A model generated the notes under the pieces. That model did not search any database and had not been told where the DNA came from. It saw only the letters and a list, made by a program, of their open reading frames with translations. From Paramecium pentaurelia (Eukaryota > Ciliophora > Oligohymenophorea > Peniculida > Parameciidae), in contig CAJJDO010000048.1 in assembly GCA_905183005.1 (NCBI GenBank), forward strand, positions 169,498-233,497: a stretch of DNA of 64,000 bases, in the 5' to 3' direction. Position numbers and translations under genes: made by a program. Positions 1-13,853 of this stretch are shown one piece after another (position 1 is the stretch's first letter; each line of letters begins with the position of its first letter).

Positions 1-3000
1 TTAATAGCTTAATTTCAATAAAAATTTAAATAAGTTAGATTATTTCTGAAATTATTATTTTCATTGAAAAACTAATTAAATTCTAGATTATATATTATAA
101 TTTATATTGAATATTAAAATTATCAGGCATCATTAAATTGTATTAATTGACTTAATTATAAATACTTTTAGAAGAAATAAAGAAATAAAATATCATCAAA
201 TTTTTTGATTCAACTAAATTACATCAGAATTGATGAGAAGATAGTAGGAACAAAAACTATTAAGTCTCACATGTGAATGAATATTTTTGTACTTTTATGT
301 TAATTGATTCTTTATTAATTCTTTGATCCTTCGAAAACTCTTATGATATTAAAGATTTAAATTATTTAGCTTAAAAAACTCATCCCTAAATTGAGTTATT
401 ATTAAAGTCTTAATATTATTATTACATTCACTTTTTACTATTATAAAGTATGATATCTTAACATATTTAAAACTTCAAGTTAAGATAAAAATAATTGTTT
501 CCTGCTAGTGATATTTCATTATTTTAGTAAAGGAAATAGATTTCTCTCTTGCTCTAAAATTATTATATAAGTGCTTCAATATTATTCTTATTTAAATGAG
601 ATTTTTTTAAGATTTAGGATTTTTAAATACGTCATTAAAATTGATTAATCTATCATTTAAAAAATATAATTTATATAGAGAGAATTAGAATTTTTATGAA
701 TATACAAGAACGTTAACAATAGTATCTGATTATTTGAAAAGCTGAATATAATTTTATTAAAACTAACTATCATCTGTCCAAAATTCTTAAAAGGAAAACA
801 AATATTAATTTAATAAATTAACTAAAGACATAAAAGATGTACAATTACTTGTTAATGATATTAATAATATTTACACATAAATTATAACTCAAAATCTCTA
901 GAAAGAGATGAAATTCCTTAACCTATTTCTGATAAGTGTCTAAAACAATTGAATTCACTAAACATAAAAAGAGGACTGTTAAAGAAAAAAAACAAGAAAC
1001 ATGATGATTAGAAAAAGAAGATTTATTAAAAAAGAATGTGACTTGAACCTAGTTTACAATATAAGGAGACCTGTGGAAATAGTTAAACGAAACAATTACT
1101 CAGCTCAAAAATAGCTCTTATTTTAAGGGTTAAAGTTTCATAAGTCTAATACTTATAATAAGAATCTTATTTTTAGTAAAAAAAGGAAAATTACTTGAAT
1201 ATTATGAATTTAACTTGTCAAAAAGAGCTATTTGAATTAAGAATGGATCAAATGATTTTTTGGCTTTTTAATTAAATAGGGGAAATATTATGCAAATGTG
1301 TATTAATATCATTTAGTTGAATTGATTGGAAGAATGAAGAAGCACTTTAAAAATGAATAATTTATGATTGTCTTTTATATCAGTACTCTTCTGCTTTAAG
1401 TTTTTATCCTAATTAGGTCGTTTAAAAATAAGAAATTATGAATTATCAGTCTCCCCTATTTTAATAGGTCACTTAACAGGATTGAGTTTTGAATGATATT
1501 GATTAATATACAATTATATAAATCATTAAATATCAAATGAAGGCTTACAAAAATATAATGCAAAAGCCAAGAAAACAGGATCCGACATGTTGATGTAATT
1601 AATTAATTACATCATTGAATTTAGTACATCTTTTTTATTTTGAAATTAAAATATATATTTTGAATTCAAAATAAAAATAAACATTAGGCAAAAACATAAT
1701 TTAAAAAGTATTTCGAGGGTATACTTTTTAGGTACAGATTTATTTGGCTAATTTGGAAAGTAAGAGATATAATAATAAATTTTAACTTAATTATTATTTA
1801 CCCTTAAAAAGTTTGAATATTATTTCAAGAAGATTGAGAAAGCATCATAAATTTTCTAATTGCCAATCTTCTTAATTAACTAAATTTTTAGGTTTATATA
1901 TTTATATTACGCATTATTAAGGTTATTATAATAATAATAAACTTTACTTCAAATGTTTTAAGTTAAATATATACAAAATTTTTTCCATATTATTTAGTAT
2001 TTTAATCATCAAAATCTAATTTAAAAAAGGAAAAATTTTAAAGACAAAAGTAGTTATTTTCAACAATCTCAAAATTGTTGTCATGTTCAATTTTAATTAA
2101 AATAGGATTTTTATATTCCTTAGTATTTATTTAATATTATCAATACTAATTTTTATTAAATCTGTAATGAAACACTAAATAAATATAACACAATGTATTA
2201 TTTTTCTATTTTTGACTCCATAATAGAGATAAAATTTGATTATATTGATAATAATTTAATATAGTTGATTCTTAAAGGAAAGTTGAATGTGGTTTGTAAT
2301 TGATTCAACTTCATCAATAATATTGTCGACATTAGAAATCACCTGAACAACTTAAAAGAGAATTTCAGACCTTTTACAAGTACTTTAAGGAACCACCAGA
2401 ATTAAACCAAATCTTTAAGTTTGAATTTCCTTCTGTGTGATTTTTTTTCTATTTGTTATTCCAGTATAATTTAGTTTTAATTTTTAGAAGAAAAACAAAA
2501 GCTTTGAGTTTTGTGGTTAGTAGTTTGAAAACAAATTATTTTATTCGCAAAGTGGATATCCAATACAATTAAAAAAATAATACCTAAAGAATAACTCAGT
2601 ATTTATATCTAAAGATTTAAGTATTAAACAAAGTTTCTCAACAAAAAAAATATATATAAATTCGAAAATGCTTATTTAATAATTTTACACAAGAATAGGA
2701 AATTATAGAATTCTTTAATTATTTTCTTGAATAATATACCTTAGTTGATGTGTTCTTTAATTAAAATGTTAATAATCTTATTAATTTTATTTTTCTGTTT
2801 ATTTTTTATATCTTTATATAAAACGCATAAGACCATATAGAAAATTGTAGGGCAACCATAGTTAATTTCTTAGGATAGTGAATTAGTTTCAAAATCAAAT
2901 TCCTATTGAAGAATTAAATTTATACAACAAAAAATAAGTCAAGTAAAATAAATTTACTTAAGAAGAATTTTAAATTATGTCTTTAAATGAAAGTGTCAAT

Positions 3001-5700
3001 AAGTATAACCTTTTTCAAAATAATAGATAGGAGAGTAAAAATAATTTCAGTAAATCCCAATAGTGGTTTTATTAAAAAGGATGCCTAATTCTAAATTATC
3101 TAAAAAATAAATCAGTTACTAGTATGTAATTTTAAATATTAATAATATAATTTATTAAAACATTTATATCTTTTCACTTCCAATTTAAACTATCTATAAG
3201 AATTATTGTTGAAGAGAACTATCAATTTAATGTGTCTATCAAGATCAGATTTTATAGAATTAATTTATTATAAAACTTTCTTTTTAATAGAGGTTTTTGT
3301 TGTCTGGAATTAAAGAGTGATGATTATTCTATCTATTTAATTTAAGTTCTTCTTAGTATCTTTCACATCATCCTCTATCAATCAAACAGTCTCAATAATC
3401 ACAAAATAAATCATATAAATTAAATTCTGATATCATAATAAATTATGTTATGATAAAGTGATACAAATTGTATCTCAATTTCATTTTTTAATACTTTAAC
3501 ATGATTCAGTCAATTAAATTTATCAACAATTTAATTTATCTCTTTGGAATATAATAGTATATATTTAATGAACTTTTTGATGAATTAGAATTTTATCCAC
3601 TTTAATTCATAAAAATGCATGAGCAAATAAGTTATCTTTTTGCATAATTATTTTACATTAAACAGTCAAACAGGCAATAAAAATAAATAAAAATTAGAAT
3701 TAATAATCTAGATTATATAAATCTGATATAAATTAATGATTTTTTTTAAATATTACAATTAGTTTTGAAATTAATTAATAAACATGCTCCTCTAGTGATA
3801 GTTCATAATTTATTGTTTTAATAAATTGAACAGACCTTAGAATTTATTACTAAAGACCCATTTGATATTTTTAAATGGGATTTAAATATCATTTTTATAT
3901 GACCAGATAAAAGAGAAATAATTATAAATAACCTCTATTCGTTTATCATTCTTTTCACGCTCTTATTTAATCTAAATTCATGAGAAAAGATTTAAAGCAA
4001 ATTAAACAAAATAGCTAAAAGACTTTTGCTAATCATGAAAGTATATCATATTACTGCTACTGCCTACTTTATAAAGACTTATACAATGTTTGTAAATTAT
4101 TGAAATATTTAATAGTTCCAAGGCTTTCATAGATGGTCATATAATGTTAATGCAGCATTTCTAACAAAATAATACAAAATTTATAATTCACATTTAGTTT
4201 ATTTAGAAAATCAAAGAAATTAGTATTATTGATACAATAGTTCCAAATATAATTATATAAACTTGTTAAGGCATGTTGAAATTTATAGCCGTTTCATCAA
4301 GATCATAGATTATATACTTGATTAAATTACTAAAAAAATTTGAATCAAACAAAAATTAAAATTAAAAATAACAATTTTACTTAATATTTATCATTAAAGC
4401 TGTTTATTCTTATATATATAACAATATCAATCATTGATTATCTGGATTAAATTAGATAACTTTAAAAAGTATCAGGGGCTTTTATAGAAAGATTCAAACA
4501 GATTTTAATAAAGTTTAGATCTGAATTAAAAAAAATAAACCCACTAAAATAATAATCAGTTGTAAGACTTATATTTACAGAATCAGAGTAGATCAGAACT
4601 ATTTTAGTTAAAATAGATTATGTGATAATAAAATCCTAAAGGAAACAATCAAAGAAATAAATAGAATTAAACTATAATAAAAAAATATTTTATAAAATCT
4701 GAGATAAACTTTTAGAAAAAAAGGATGCTGGACTGAACTCCCTAACCCTCATTTTTGAAGAATTTGAAAATGATTTTTGATAAATTAATATACTATTACT
4801 CCAATTGATTATTATCTTAAAGAGGTGGCAAAACCTTATATTTTTAAATAGTCATTTGTTAGAGTATTATACTCTAAAAAAAGAGACAAGGTGCTTTATT
4901 ACTTTTCTATGAAAAAACGGTTGGCTATTCCAGTTCATTTAATCAATCTTGGATTAAGCTCTCCAAAAATTTTAATACAAATATAGATCCTAAATGACAA
5001 CTTAAGTGTAATCTTTCTTAAATATTATTCAACAATTTTATAATAATTAAATGCAATTTTTGAAGGAAAAATATTATTTCAACTGTTCTATAAAATTTAT
5101 AACAACTTTATAAAGCATATTATTAGACTTAAAAAGCTTTTTCTCCAAACTATGAAACCATTATAATATAATTAGTATTTTTTCATCTTGAAATTGGCTA
5201 TAGATATAAGTTATAAAACCAAATTATTAATATTAGGGAGGACAGAAATTTTTTGTATAATTTTCCTTTGAATATTGGTATTAATAAATTTGAGATTAAC
5301 TTTAATTATTCCAAAGAGCTTACATTATAAGGGTATTGTAATCTAATATTTATAAGGGAATATAATTATGATAAATTAATAATCAAGTATTCAAATAATT
5401 TTAAATTGATCTTAAATCCTTTATGATGTTGTGAATATGGAAAAATAAAATAAAAGAAAATAAAGTAATTGGATAAAAATGGAATGGATAATATCTTTAA
5501 AATGTTGGATATATTTTAATCTATTAGGTATATATTCTTTTACTAAGATGGGCTCCAATTGTACAAACCCATTAAATATGATAGGAGGTAAATGTGAGTT
5601 ATTAATTTTAAAATAATTAAGCACAATTATATAATTTGGAGAATATGTAAATAATTATAAATTTTGGAAATAGAATTACAATTATTTTATTAAATTTTGT
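1..5700. other. Gene-poor AT-rich stretch
   Basis: I find no supportable gene here on either strand in the ciliate code. TGA-free frames exist but are short and carry no recognisable motif; one example is a frame of about 38 codons opening with ATG near 1204 and ending at TGA. The stretch holds one copy of a dispersed repeat (432-742), a small inverted repeat with 10-bp perfect arms (1827-1836 and 1864-1873), and an AT-rich palindromic patch around 1634-1675. It may be decayed former coding sequence or retained noncoding DNA. The long gene-free character contrasts sharply with the right half of the window. Confidence 0.5.
432..742 (+). repeat. Dispersed repeat, copy 1
   Basis: This stretch of about 310 bp aligns by eye to 17969-18264 in the same orientation, with frequent substitutions and small indels. 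Shared landmarks in order are ttactattataaag, taaaaataattgtttcct, gcttcaatattattct, gatttaggattt, tatcatttaaaaaatataat and acgttaacaatagtatct. Similarity stops on both sides. No coding potential or terminal inverted repeats were seen, so the element type is unknown; a degraded noncoding mobile element or a segmental duplication are both possible. Confidence 0.7.
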
Positions 5701-5823
5701 AATTGTATTTATTTATTAAATAGTGAGGGTTGATAAAATAATTAAGCTTAGAATAAAAGTAGGATTCATTTAGATGAGAATTATTTTAAATAGAAGTAAG
5801 TTTTTAAAGAGCTTAATATTACA

Positions 5824-5905
5824 ATTAAATATTGGGAACAAAAGCATTAGCAACTAAATATCAAACGATGATAAGTTCCTAATGCTTTTTTTCCCAGTAT
5901 TTAAT
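5824..5905. repeat. Imperfect inverted repeat
   Basis: Left arm 5824-5850 and right arm 5879-5905 are nearly complementary (attaaatattggga...aaagcattag against ctaatgcttt...tcccagtatttaat), with a loop of about 28 nt. It sits in noncoding DNA. It could be a terminal inverted repeat pair of a tiny element or a structured transcript; nothing distinguishes these. Confidence 0.6.
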
Positions 5906-7670
5906 ATCTATTTTAATATAGTTCAAAATTGTTAGGTATATGATTATCAATGAATAGAGATAGGTGAATGCAAAATAGTCGATAAGACAAGGAATATTAT
6001 AATTTTGGAATAAAAATGAAATGATTATCTGCATTGGTTAAGAATTAATTTTAAGATAGTTAATTTTGATCATAAAGAAATGAAATTAATTCAATTTTGA
6101 ATTATAAAATAAAAAAATTTTAAGTTTAGGAGATACTTGAGCTTATAATTAATAATTTTTTAAGGTATAAAAAGAGAGGAAAGTTAAAATGAAGCCAAAT
6201 AAACTTTAAAATTTATTAGAAAATTAAGTTCATGACCAAATAACAATATTATTGGTTATATCTTTACTAGTATTTAATTTATAAATTATTATTAAGACTG
6301 GTACAATAAAATATTTAATAAATAAATACTATTAAAATAATCATTAAATTAAGTTGATAGTTGATTTCAAAGTTGGAATATCCAGATTCCCAAAGGATTC
6401 ATGAAGTATAGATAAAAGTTTTTGTTACTCAAAACAGAATAAATGACTTTTCTGAGCATATTTTATTTATACTCTAAAATCTATATTCCTATTAATGAAG
6501 TAACACTTTAATCTTGATAAAGGAGTGATTCAATATCTTATATTTTACAATTTTACCTTAGATTAAATTTTTGATTAGATACTTAGTTATTGCTTCTCTA
6601 AATTTGTAAATTTTATTCATATCCCTCTACAAATATATTTTCATTTAAGGTCTATTTCGTGAGTAAATTCTTTTTCAAAAATAACCTGAAAAATCCCTAA
6701 ATTTATTAATGCCCTTATTTAATATTCCAAGGAACTAATTGAGTAATATCAAACGTAGAGGTACAAAGTGCTTTTTCCCTGTTGAAACTAGAACACTACA
6801 ACCTCTAGAATATTATTATTGTAGAGCGAACCATTCTGCTTTTGGAATATTTTTTAAGTTATATTTATTTACTTTTTTGAATTTGTATTTATAGAAATAT
6901 CCTTTATGAAAACAGCTACAAGATAAGTGATGTGATATTGAAATATTTATGAATACATCTGAATCATCTCATGCTATTATTATATTTTCAAATTACTACT
7001 TATTTTTATTTAATGTATTTTACTTTATCAAACTTCTTTAATCTCTCATGGTATATTCCGAATCATTCATTTGGTTCTAAATGATCAAAATCAAATAAAT
7101 TTTGGTTTCAATTTGAAAATCTCTTAAAATTAGTTAAAAAAAACAATTTAACATGCTTATTTTTAAATTAATATACTGAACTTTTCAAATGACAAATCAA
7201 TATCTCCAATAAGGATATTGAATTTATAAATGATTTCTAATTTATTAATGATTTCAAATCTAAATCTTTGGATTCTTTTATAACAGGAAATCTTTAGCTT
7301 CTTCTCTAAGGTTCAGGAATTTATTATTTATTTGCTGAAATTTAAGAATATGTCTTTAGTTTTTCTTCCTGGTTTTGATTCATAAAGTATACAGGAGTAA
7401 ATGAAACTTATAGCTAATTAGATTGGTTAAAAGTTTGATCAATTTATATTTTTTTGTTATACATCTTCAAATAAATATTCATTTTACATTATTTTTAACT
7501 TATTCATAGTTTTCTTAAGAATGTCTAAAACTTTTTGTGATAAATAATTAAAATCAAAAAAACGAGTAGGTTGGCACAATAAGAACAATTAGAAATATCA
7601 AAAAGATCTTGTTCAGAAATAATCTTCTTATTCATCTATAAAATACATTATTGAAGAAATTAATACTGAA

Positions 7671-7723
7671 ATCAAGTAAACTTCATTGATAATTATTGAT
7701 TTATTTAATGAAGTTTACTTGAT
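7671..7723. repeat. Perfect 17-bp inverted repeat
   Basis: Arms 7671-7687 (atcaagtaaacttcatt) and 7707-7723 (aatgaagtttacttgat) are exact reverse complements with a 19-nt AT-only loop apart from one G. A perfect 17-bp arm is longer than expected for random DNA of this length even at this composition. No gene end lies nearby, so a terminator role is not supported. Confidence 0.8.
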
Positions 7724-9468
7724 AGCTCATAGCTCCTAATATTATTTAATCGAATATTCTCTTTATTTCAAGTTTTAAGAAAATTAGGAATCTTAAATTT
7801 TTAACAATAGTTTATATCAATTTTTGTTTATTTCTTTATCTTACCAAAGATAATGGGATATCTTAGCAATAATTTATAGTGTATAAATTAAATTTATTTC
7901 ACATTATTTAAGGGTAAATATTAACAAAAATTCTTATTCCAAATGACAAAAACTTAATTTAAATAACAGTTTTCCTGTAAAAATGAATTTACTACCAATA
8001 CTTTTTCATATTCTATAAGACGACAATTCTATTCAAAATGAAATTTACCAATATAATTGTTGATATTACCATATTAATATCTGTAATTGATAAAAACCTC
8101 ACAAATTCTCAATTTATTGTTCCAAACAAATAAAACATATAGTTTTTTGATTCTCAACTTAAAGTGAACTTAAAATTCCAAAGTTGTTTAATAGTATGAC
8201 CTTATAAACAAAGGTGTAATTATACATCATCTAATTTAAATATATTCAAAGAAATGCATCATTTTAATTTTAATTTTGAATTTCGGTCTCCCAGGAAACA
8301 TAAATTATATATGATATCTCTCAATTTTCTACTAAATTATTCTATTCATTATAGTCTACAAATTCTAGAGTTTGCCATTTATTATTATCATGATTATATT
8401 ATTATATTCTCTACTTATCATATTCCTCTTACAAACTGAGTAATTAAGTTAAATTTTCTTGAATAGATTAATATAAATTCAAAATTAATTAGTACCCTTT
8501 CTAGATTTATATATTGGAACTTTAAGTAATTCGTCTTGTTAGTTATATAGCCCTTGATAACAGAAAAATGCTTTTAGATAGATTGAATAATTTAGATTTC
8601 CAAAGAAAATTTTTTTACTATATACCTAGTTTATTATATCTTTTAAACTTATTGTGAGTTATATAATTGATCTTCTAATTCTCTTAATAAATTAAAGACA
8701 TATCATTGCACTAATTAACTTTTTGTATAATCTATTATTAGAGAAATTCAATTCTTCTTGGATTAAATAACTGTCACAATATTATTTCTCTATTATCATC
8801 AAAGATTTTTTAAGTTCTAATATTTAAGCCTTAAAAAGGAACTTTTTTTTTAAAATTATTTTATAATTCTTATTCTGATTTTACTTGAAATATCCAACAT
8901 GATCATATATATCTAAGAGAATTTTTTAGAGAAATTAATATTCCTTTAATTTTTGGGTTTGCAAGTTTATTTTGTAAAAACTTTCAATATAAAGAATAGA
9001 TAAAGTATATGAAAAACATCTTAACGTTAAATCCTTCGAAACTAATTGAATAAATTCGATGGTTTTTTATAATTCTTAAATTCATTCATATATCAATTAA
9101 CTATTTTTATTAAGTCAATAATAAACTATAAATATAATCAAATAATAAAATTACTCCATTAGCAAAATAATTACAGAAACTTTATAATCTTTTAAGTATT
9201 TATCTTTTATTGAGTAATTACTGATTGAAAAGTTATTCGTTTCTAGAAATCTACTATTTCATATTTTATATTTCCAAGATGAATAGAGGTAGTCTATGAT
9301 TATAAATTTAACATCAAGTTCATATAGACTTTTAATAGAAAGGAGAGTAGAAATGTGTTAGTCACTGAATTCTAATTATACATTGTAAAAATGGGTGAAT
9401 GAGGAGGTTCTGGTTATTACCTTCAAATTGGACCTTTACTGAATAACTTATATCTTCCTTCAAATTGA

Positions 9469-9855
9469 GAAAAGTATGCACTAGAGGACAAGAACCCATA
9501 GATGATGATCATACTTATGTTCCACCTTACACATAAAAGATTATGTCAAAGAAAAGTGTTATCAAAATTCTTTTAATTAGAAGGATTAGTGTAATCTATT
9601 TTGTAATTAAATATTCGGAGACTTACTTACCCCATCGCATTATATTAATTATTTCAGTGGAATATCCCTAAAGTTGTTGGAACTTAGAGACTTAAGTATC
9701 ATAAAGGAGAAGTGAAGGAAAAATTATACTACCTACTTTTAACTGAACACTTACTTGATGAGGAATCGAAGAATACAAACTTAAGTTGTGAAAGAAAATT
9801 ATAAACTAATTATTTTTTGTTTTATTAGAAATAACCAGAAGATAAAATAGAATGA
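9469..9855 (+). other. Unassigned open frame, possible relic
   Basis: In the ciliate code a frame opens after a TGA at 9466-9468 and runs 128 codons to a TGA at 9853-9855, with its first ATG at 9502. It is less AT-rich than its surroundings, and the translated text contains charged segments such as GTQRLKYHKGEVKEKLYY. No family is recognised. It uses codons such as CGG and TCG that are uncommon in the real genes of this window, and a frame this long has a fair chance of arising randomly here. It may be a gene remnant or nothing. Confidence 0.2.
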
Positions 9856-12523
9856 GAATTTTTTATTAAGTTGATTCATAACCTATCTATTACAGCCTCA
9901 GCTAATCCACTCTATTCATTTCAATTATAAGAGAAGAATAAATAAATAATGGAATACTTGTTCTATGATATCATAAAAGTTTAATAAAATCATTGAAATG
10001 GAAATTAATCATAAGAATAATAAGTTTAATAAACTAATTCAATACTTCAGTTATGGATAAATCAAAGCAATCCAATTTTTAATACTAATTTATTCCTATG
10101 ATCAATAAAATTCTACTAAGTAAATTATATATTATCAATTTGTAAATTAAAAAAAAAGTATATCAACTCTAATGACCAAGAACAAAAATTAGTAAACGCA
10201 AATCTTTGATATGAATGATCACTGGAGAAAGTAAGACATTTTGACTGACATACCTCTCAATGAAGTTTCTAAAATAATTTCACAATGAGAGGTAGCTCAG
10301 CTCTTACACTTCATCGAATATGGTTTGAGCTATAATTTATTTTTGGTATTTTAGGATAAATCCTGGCTGGTTGGTGAACATCTATCTTGAAGAGCAGAAA
10401 TATTTTATTTTAATTTTTTGATCATACATAATATTATCTTTTTATTTCCTTATTCTTGATTTATCTAGTCTTTTTAAGTTCTAATCTTAGGTTGGAATTG
10501 TTAAAAAATATCAAATGAAAATGAGATTATAAAAAAAGAATAAATAGCATTTAATAAATTTAGATCTGAATATTCATTTAATAGAGAGAGGTTGTTTTAG
10601 TTCTCATAACTTCTATGTATTAGCAAATATAATTAGAACCTCATTAAAAATTGGGATATTACTTGAATCAAATTTTCGGAACTTATCATGTTTTTTACAA
10701 TTAAATTTGTCAAACTTATTTATCTTGTTGTATTATACATCTTATTATTTGAAATTATTATCGTTTTTATTTTTTAATCCATAAGTGTAACTATTATAAA
10801 TCTTTAAGGGCCTCTGATTTTGTTCTATGCTTTTCTTAAGAAACTTTTGTGTACATTAAATTATAAATTTCATTAATTTTTTAGTCCACAAAGAAATAAA
10901 GTTCGCATCTTCTTGCTATCATAATTATATTAAAGTTTTATTAATTATAAACATAGCATGTAATAGACCTCCTTGAAATTCTTCAATATATAAAAGTTAC
11001 TAATGATTTAGATTAGCCTATAAATAATTTAAGGTAATTTTAAGTATTCAATTTTTCTTGTTAATATTTATATTAAAATAATGATTGATTTTAGTATATT
11101 TTAATTTTTTATTTAAGTCATTCATAAATTATGAGATAATTGAAACACTAATGAATAATAATCTTGCATCACATTTAAAAATAGATAACTTTTTTTTTCG
11201 AATTCAATATTATATATCTATCTTAGTTCTTTTAGGATTTGAATTGGCTTTGATTTATTCATCATTTAATAGTTGTTATAATTAATAAGTAGTAAGAAAT
11301 TAAAATATATGTAGAAATACAATGGCTTTGATCATGACTACATTTAAGTTCATACTCTTTCAAACAAGAGGACTAAAATATCTTATATAAGTGCTTCAAT
11401 TTATCTAGGTAAACCTCAATTTTCTGAAAAAATTTGATTATTGTTTTTTACTGATTGAATTTTAATGGAATAAAAGTACTTTAGTATCACATCTTAAAAT
11501 CTCAAGAGTATAACAGCAAAAGTTTTAGAAGGCATCTAAACTATTTTATATAGGAAATATAAATAATGAAAATGATTTATATGAAGGATTTGCAACTTTA
11601 TTGCTAGAGTAATCATTACTTTTTGAGATGATACATGCTCAATTTAATTCATACAAGTTGTATTGTAAATTACACTCTTCTCAAACCAATTAAAAATAAA
11701 TTTACAAGATCTTTTTACCGCTTCATGTCAATTAAATCTTATAGATACTCATATTTCAAATATAGAATATGTGTATTCAATTTAATGTAATTTTTCAACA
11801 AACCTAATTTTAATCAACAATAAAATGACTCTAAAGATCCTATATCTAATTTTTAAACTCATCAGAGCAGTTGAATATCTATAACCGAAAATAAATATGG
11901 TGCCTAATATTAAGATCAATCAAAACTACAACTTAAAATACAAGTATTTATATGATATATTCATAGTATTCTGAATGCAATAGGGAATGAATTTTAAGGA
12001 TTCTTTTAGTTAAGTTAAGAAATAAGATTATGATTAACTAAGATTTTTTTAATAACCATTGAAAATTGAAAGGTATTGTTCCCATAGCTTGAAAATTTTG
12101 AATAATATTGAAAATTTAGATAGTTTTTTAATTATATTAAGAGAAAAAAAATATCAAAAGAAATCTTCATTTTCTATGAATAAATAAGCTTTAAAAATAA
12201 TTAAGGGATCAAAGAATTTTATTAATGGAAGCATTTTCAGGTGATTCTTATAAAAATTTTCCTGTTCTCAAAACTATTTTAAAGTATAGAGAAAATCACT
12301 AGATGTTAAGCTAATATAGAATTTAAAAATTTGAATTGTATGTTCAATATTTTTAGTTTTTGATTAAGATTTCTAATATGTGAGTATACTTGATACATAG
12401 CCATAACATGGTAGAGATATGATTCACCCCATTAGAATTTTTAAACTATTCTCCTTTTTGACTAAATAATATAGTTTAATTATCATTTATGAAATCAGAT
12501 CTTTGTTAAATTAGATCTGTGAT
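9856..12523. other. Gene-poor AT-rich stretch
   Basis: No gene is supported on either strand. Only short chance frames are seen, and an 8-bp inverted repeat (acctctca near 10252 against tgagaggt near 10285). A short match to the dispersed repeat (tataagtgcttcaat) occurs near 11390, but the flanks do not extend it. Confidence 0.4.
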
Positions 12524-13853
12524 TCAAACAATATATGTATATCCTCTATGTTTTTATCTTTAGAGCTTGCGAATTGTACTAAACTCAGAATTGCAGAGTT
12601 AATCTATCATCTCATTTGTTATTAGATTCTCAGTCTGTGATAAGCATCTTAAGGAGATTAAATTTATCACTTAACGGAATAGATCTGTCTTATTGCCTAT
12701 GAAAATATCGAGCTTTGTTAGCATTATATTTGTATCTTTATTTAGATAAAGCCGATGTTTCTTTCTTAAAAGAGCATTAATCAGATCATCCATTGAAATT
12801 TTACCATAATAATAAAAAAATTCTTTATTAGATGAATCTAATTAAATGGCTTTTAGATAGTATTATAAAGCATGATTATATTAATAAGTTTATCTTAAAC
12901 ATTCCCCTTAAGATAATTAATAAAAATAAAACCTATTCCAAATTAGACTATTGAATTATTTAAATTTATTGAAATACATTTTTCATAATACTTTTAAGCT
13001 TACAAATAAAACTTTTAATTTAATAAGATATCACCTTAATATTATAATTATCAAAATACCCAATTTTTATAAAGATATTTCATGTTTTGGATTAATTGAA
13101 ATTATTTCTTAGTAGATTTATTATGCATCCTATAACTTATTTAATTAAATTAATGAATTTGCTTAAATTAATAATAATTATTAACCTTTTTAATACATAA
13201 TTTCTATATTGTAGGGTTCAATTAATAATAATTTATCAAATATTTAAATTGCTTCATTTTATTCATTTTTGATATTTAAAGATATACCTAAAAGAATATA
13301 AATATGAATAATAACCTTTTTGATATTCATTTTGATTCAATTTAATCTATTAATCAGTTATTTAATATTAAATTAGATGTAATTCTAATTTAATAAAAAG
13401 ATCATCTATGGTTTTCTAAAATTTTTATTAAATTCCCTCAAGATTATGTTTCAAATACTTCATAAATTCATCTTATCTAATCAAAGAATCAAGAACTTAT
13501 TATTTTTAATAAACTTCAAATTAATTTATTTTATTTTCTAATCCACAGAATTTATATTATAAACCAGAAATGAGTTTATTATATGATTTAATTATTGATT
13601 GCATTTAAAGTTCACATTCTGAAATGAAACCTTTAGATGATTTTAATTTTTCAATTAAAAATTCATTTAATTCATCAATACTAAAGACATCTCCATTATA
13701 ATGTTTAATATGTTTATTCTACTTTTGACAAATGAGACAGAAAATTCTATTCTCGTTGCAATCAATTGATTTACACCAAAAAAGTGCAGGCTTTTCAGGA
13801 TGATCTTTACATTTAAAATCCTATTTCTATTAAAATTATGAGTCTTAATTCAT
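12524..13853 (-). CDS. B-box zinc finger / TPR protein
   Basis: This predicts 408 aa once four introns of 24-28 nt are removed (1227 coding nt, an exact multiple of three). Residues about 15-50 hold a B-box-like zinc-binding pattern: CKDHPEKPALFWC, then DCNENRIFCLIC, then paired histidines. A coiled-coil-prone region follows. From about residue 200 there are TPR units, each starting after a phase-1 intron at the AAA-G/GT junction (for example YYEKCISINLNNS and YYLKAIQLDSSNK). The architecture matches the larger gene at 19.9-24.1 kb, so this looks like a shorter paralogue. The last 100 or so residues are not TPR-like and are unrecognised. The role is unknown; B-box and TPR are protein-interaction modules. 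The start ATG at 13853 precedes the zinc finger by about 15 codons. The intact frame argues against a pseudogene, although the end could be eroded. Confidence 0.75.

Larger units (their letters stand above)
5701..9468. other. Gene-poor AT-rich stretch with hairpins
   Basis: No gene is supportable. The notable content is two inverted repeats able to form hairpins (5824-5905 and 7671-7723). A 61-codon frame near 8254 has no family features and fits chance expectation for this composition. Confidence 0.45.

Noticed and set aside
10285..10340. tRNA-like start (gaggtagctcag) near 10288
   Set aside because: No matching acceptor stem, anticodon arm or T-arm consensus follows at the right spacing.
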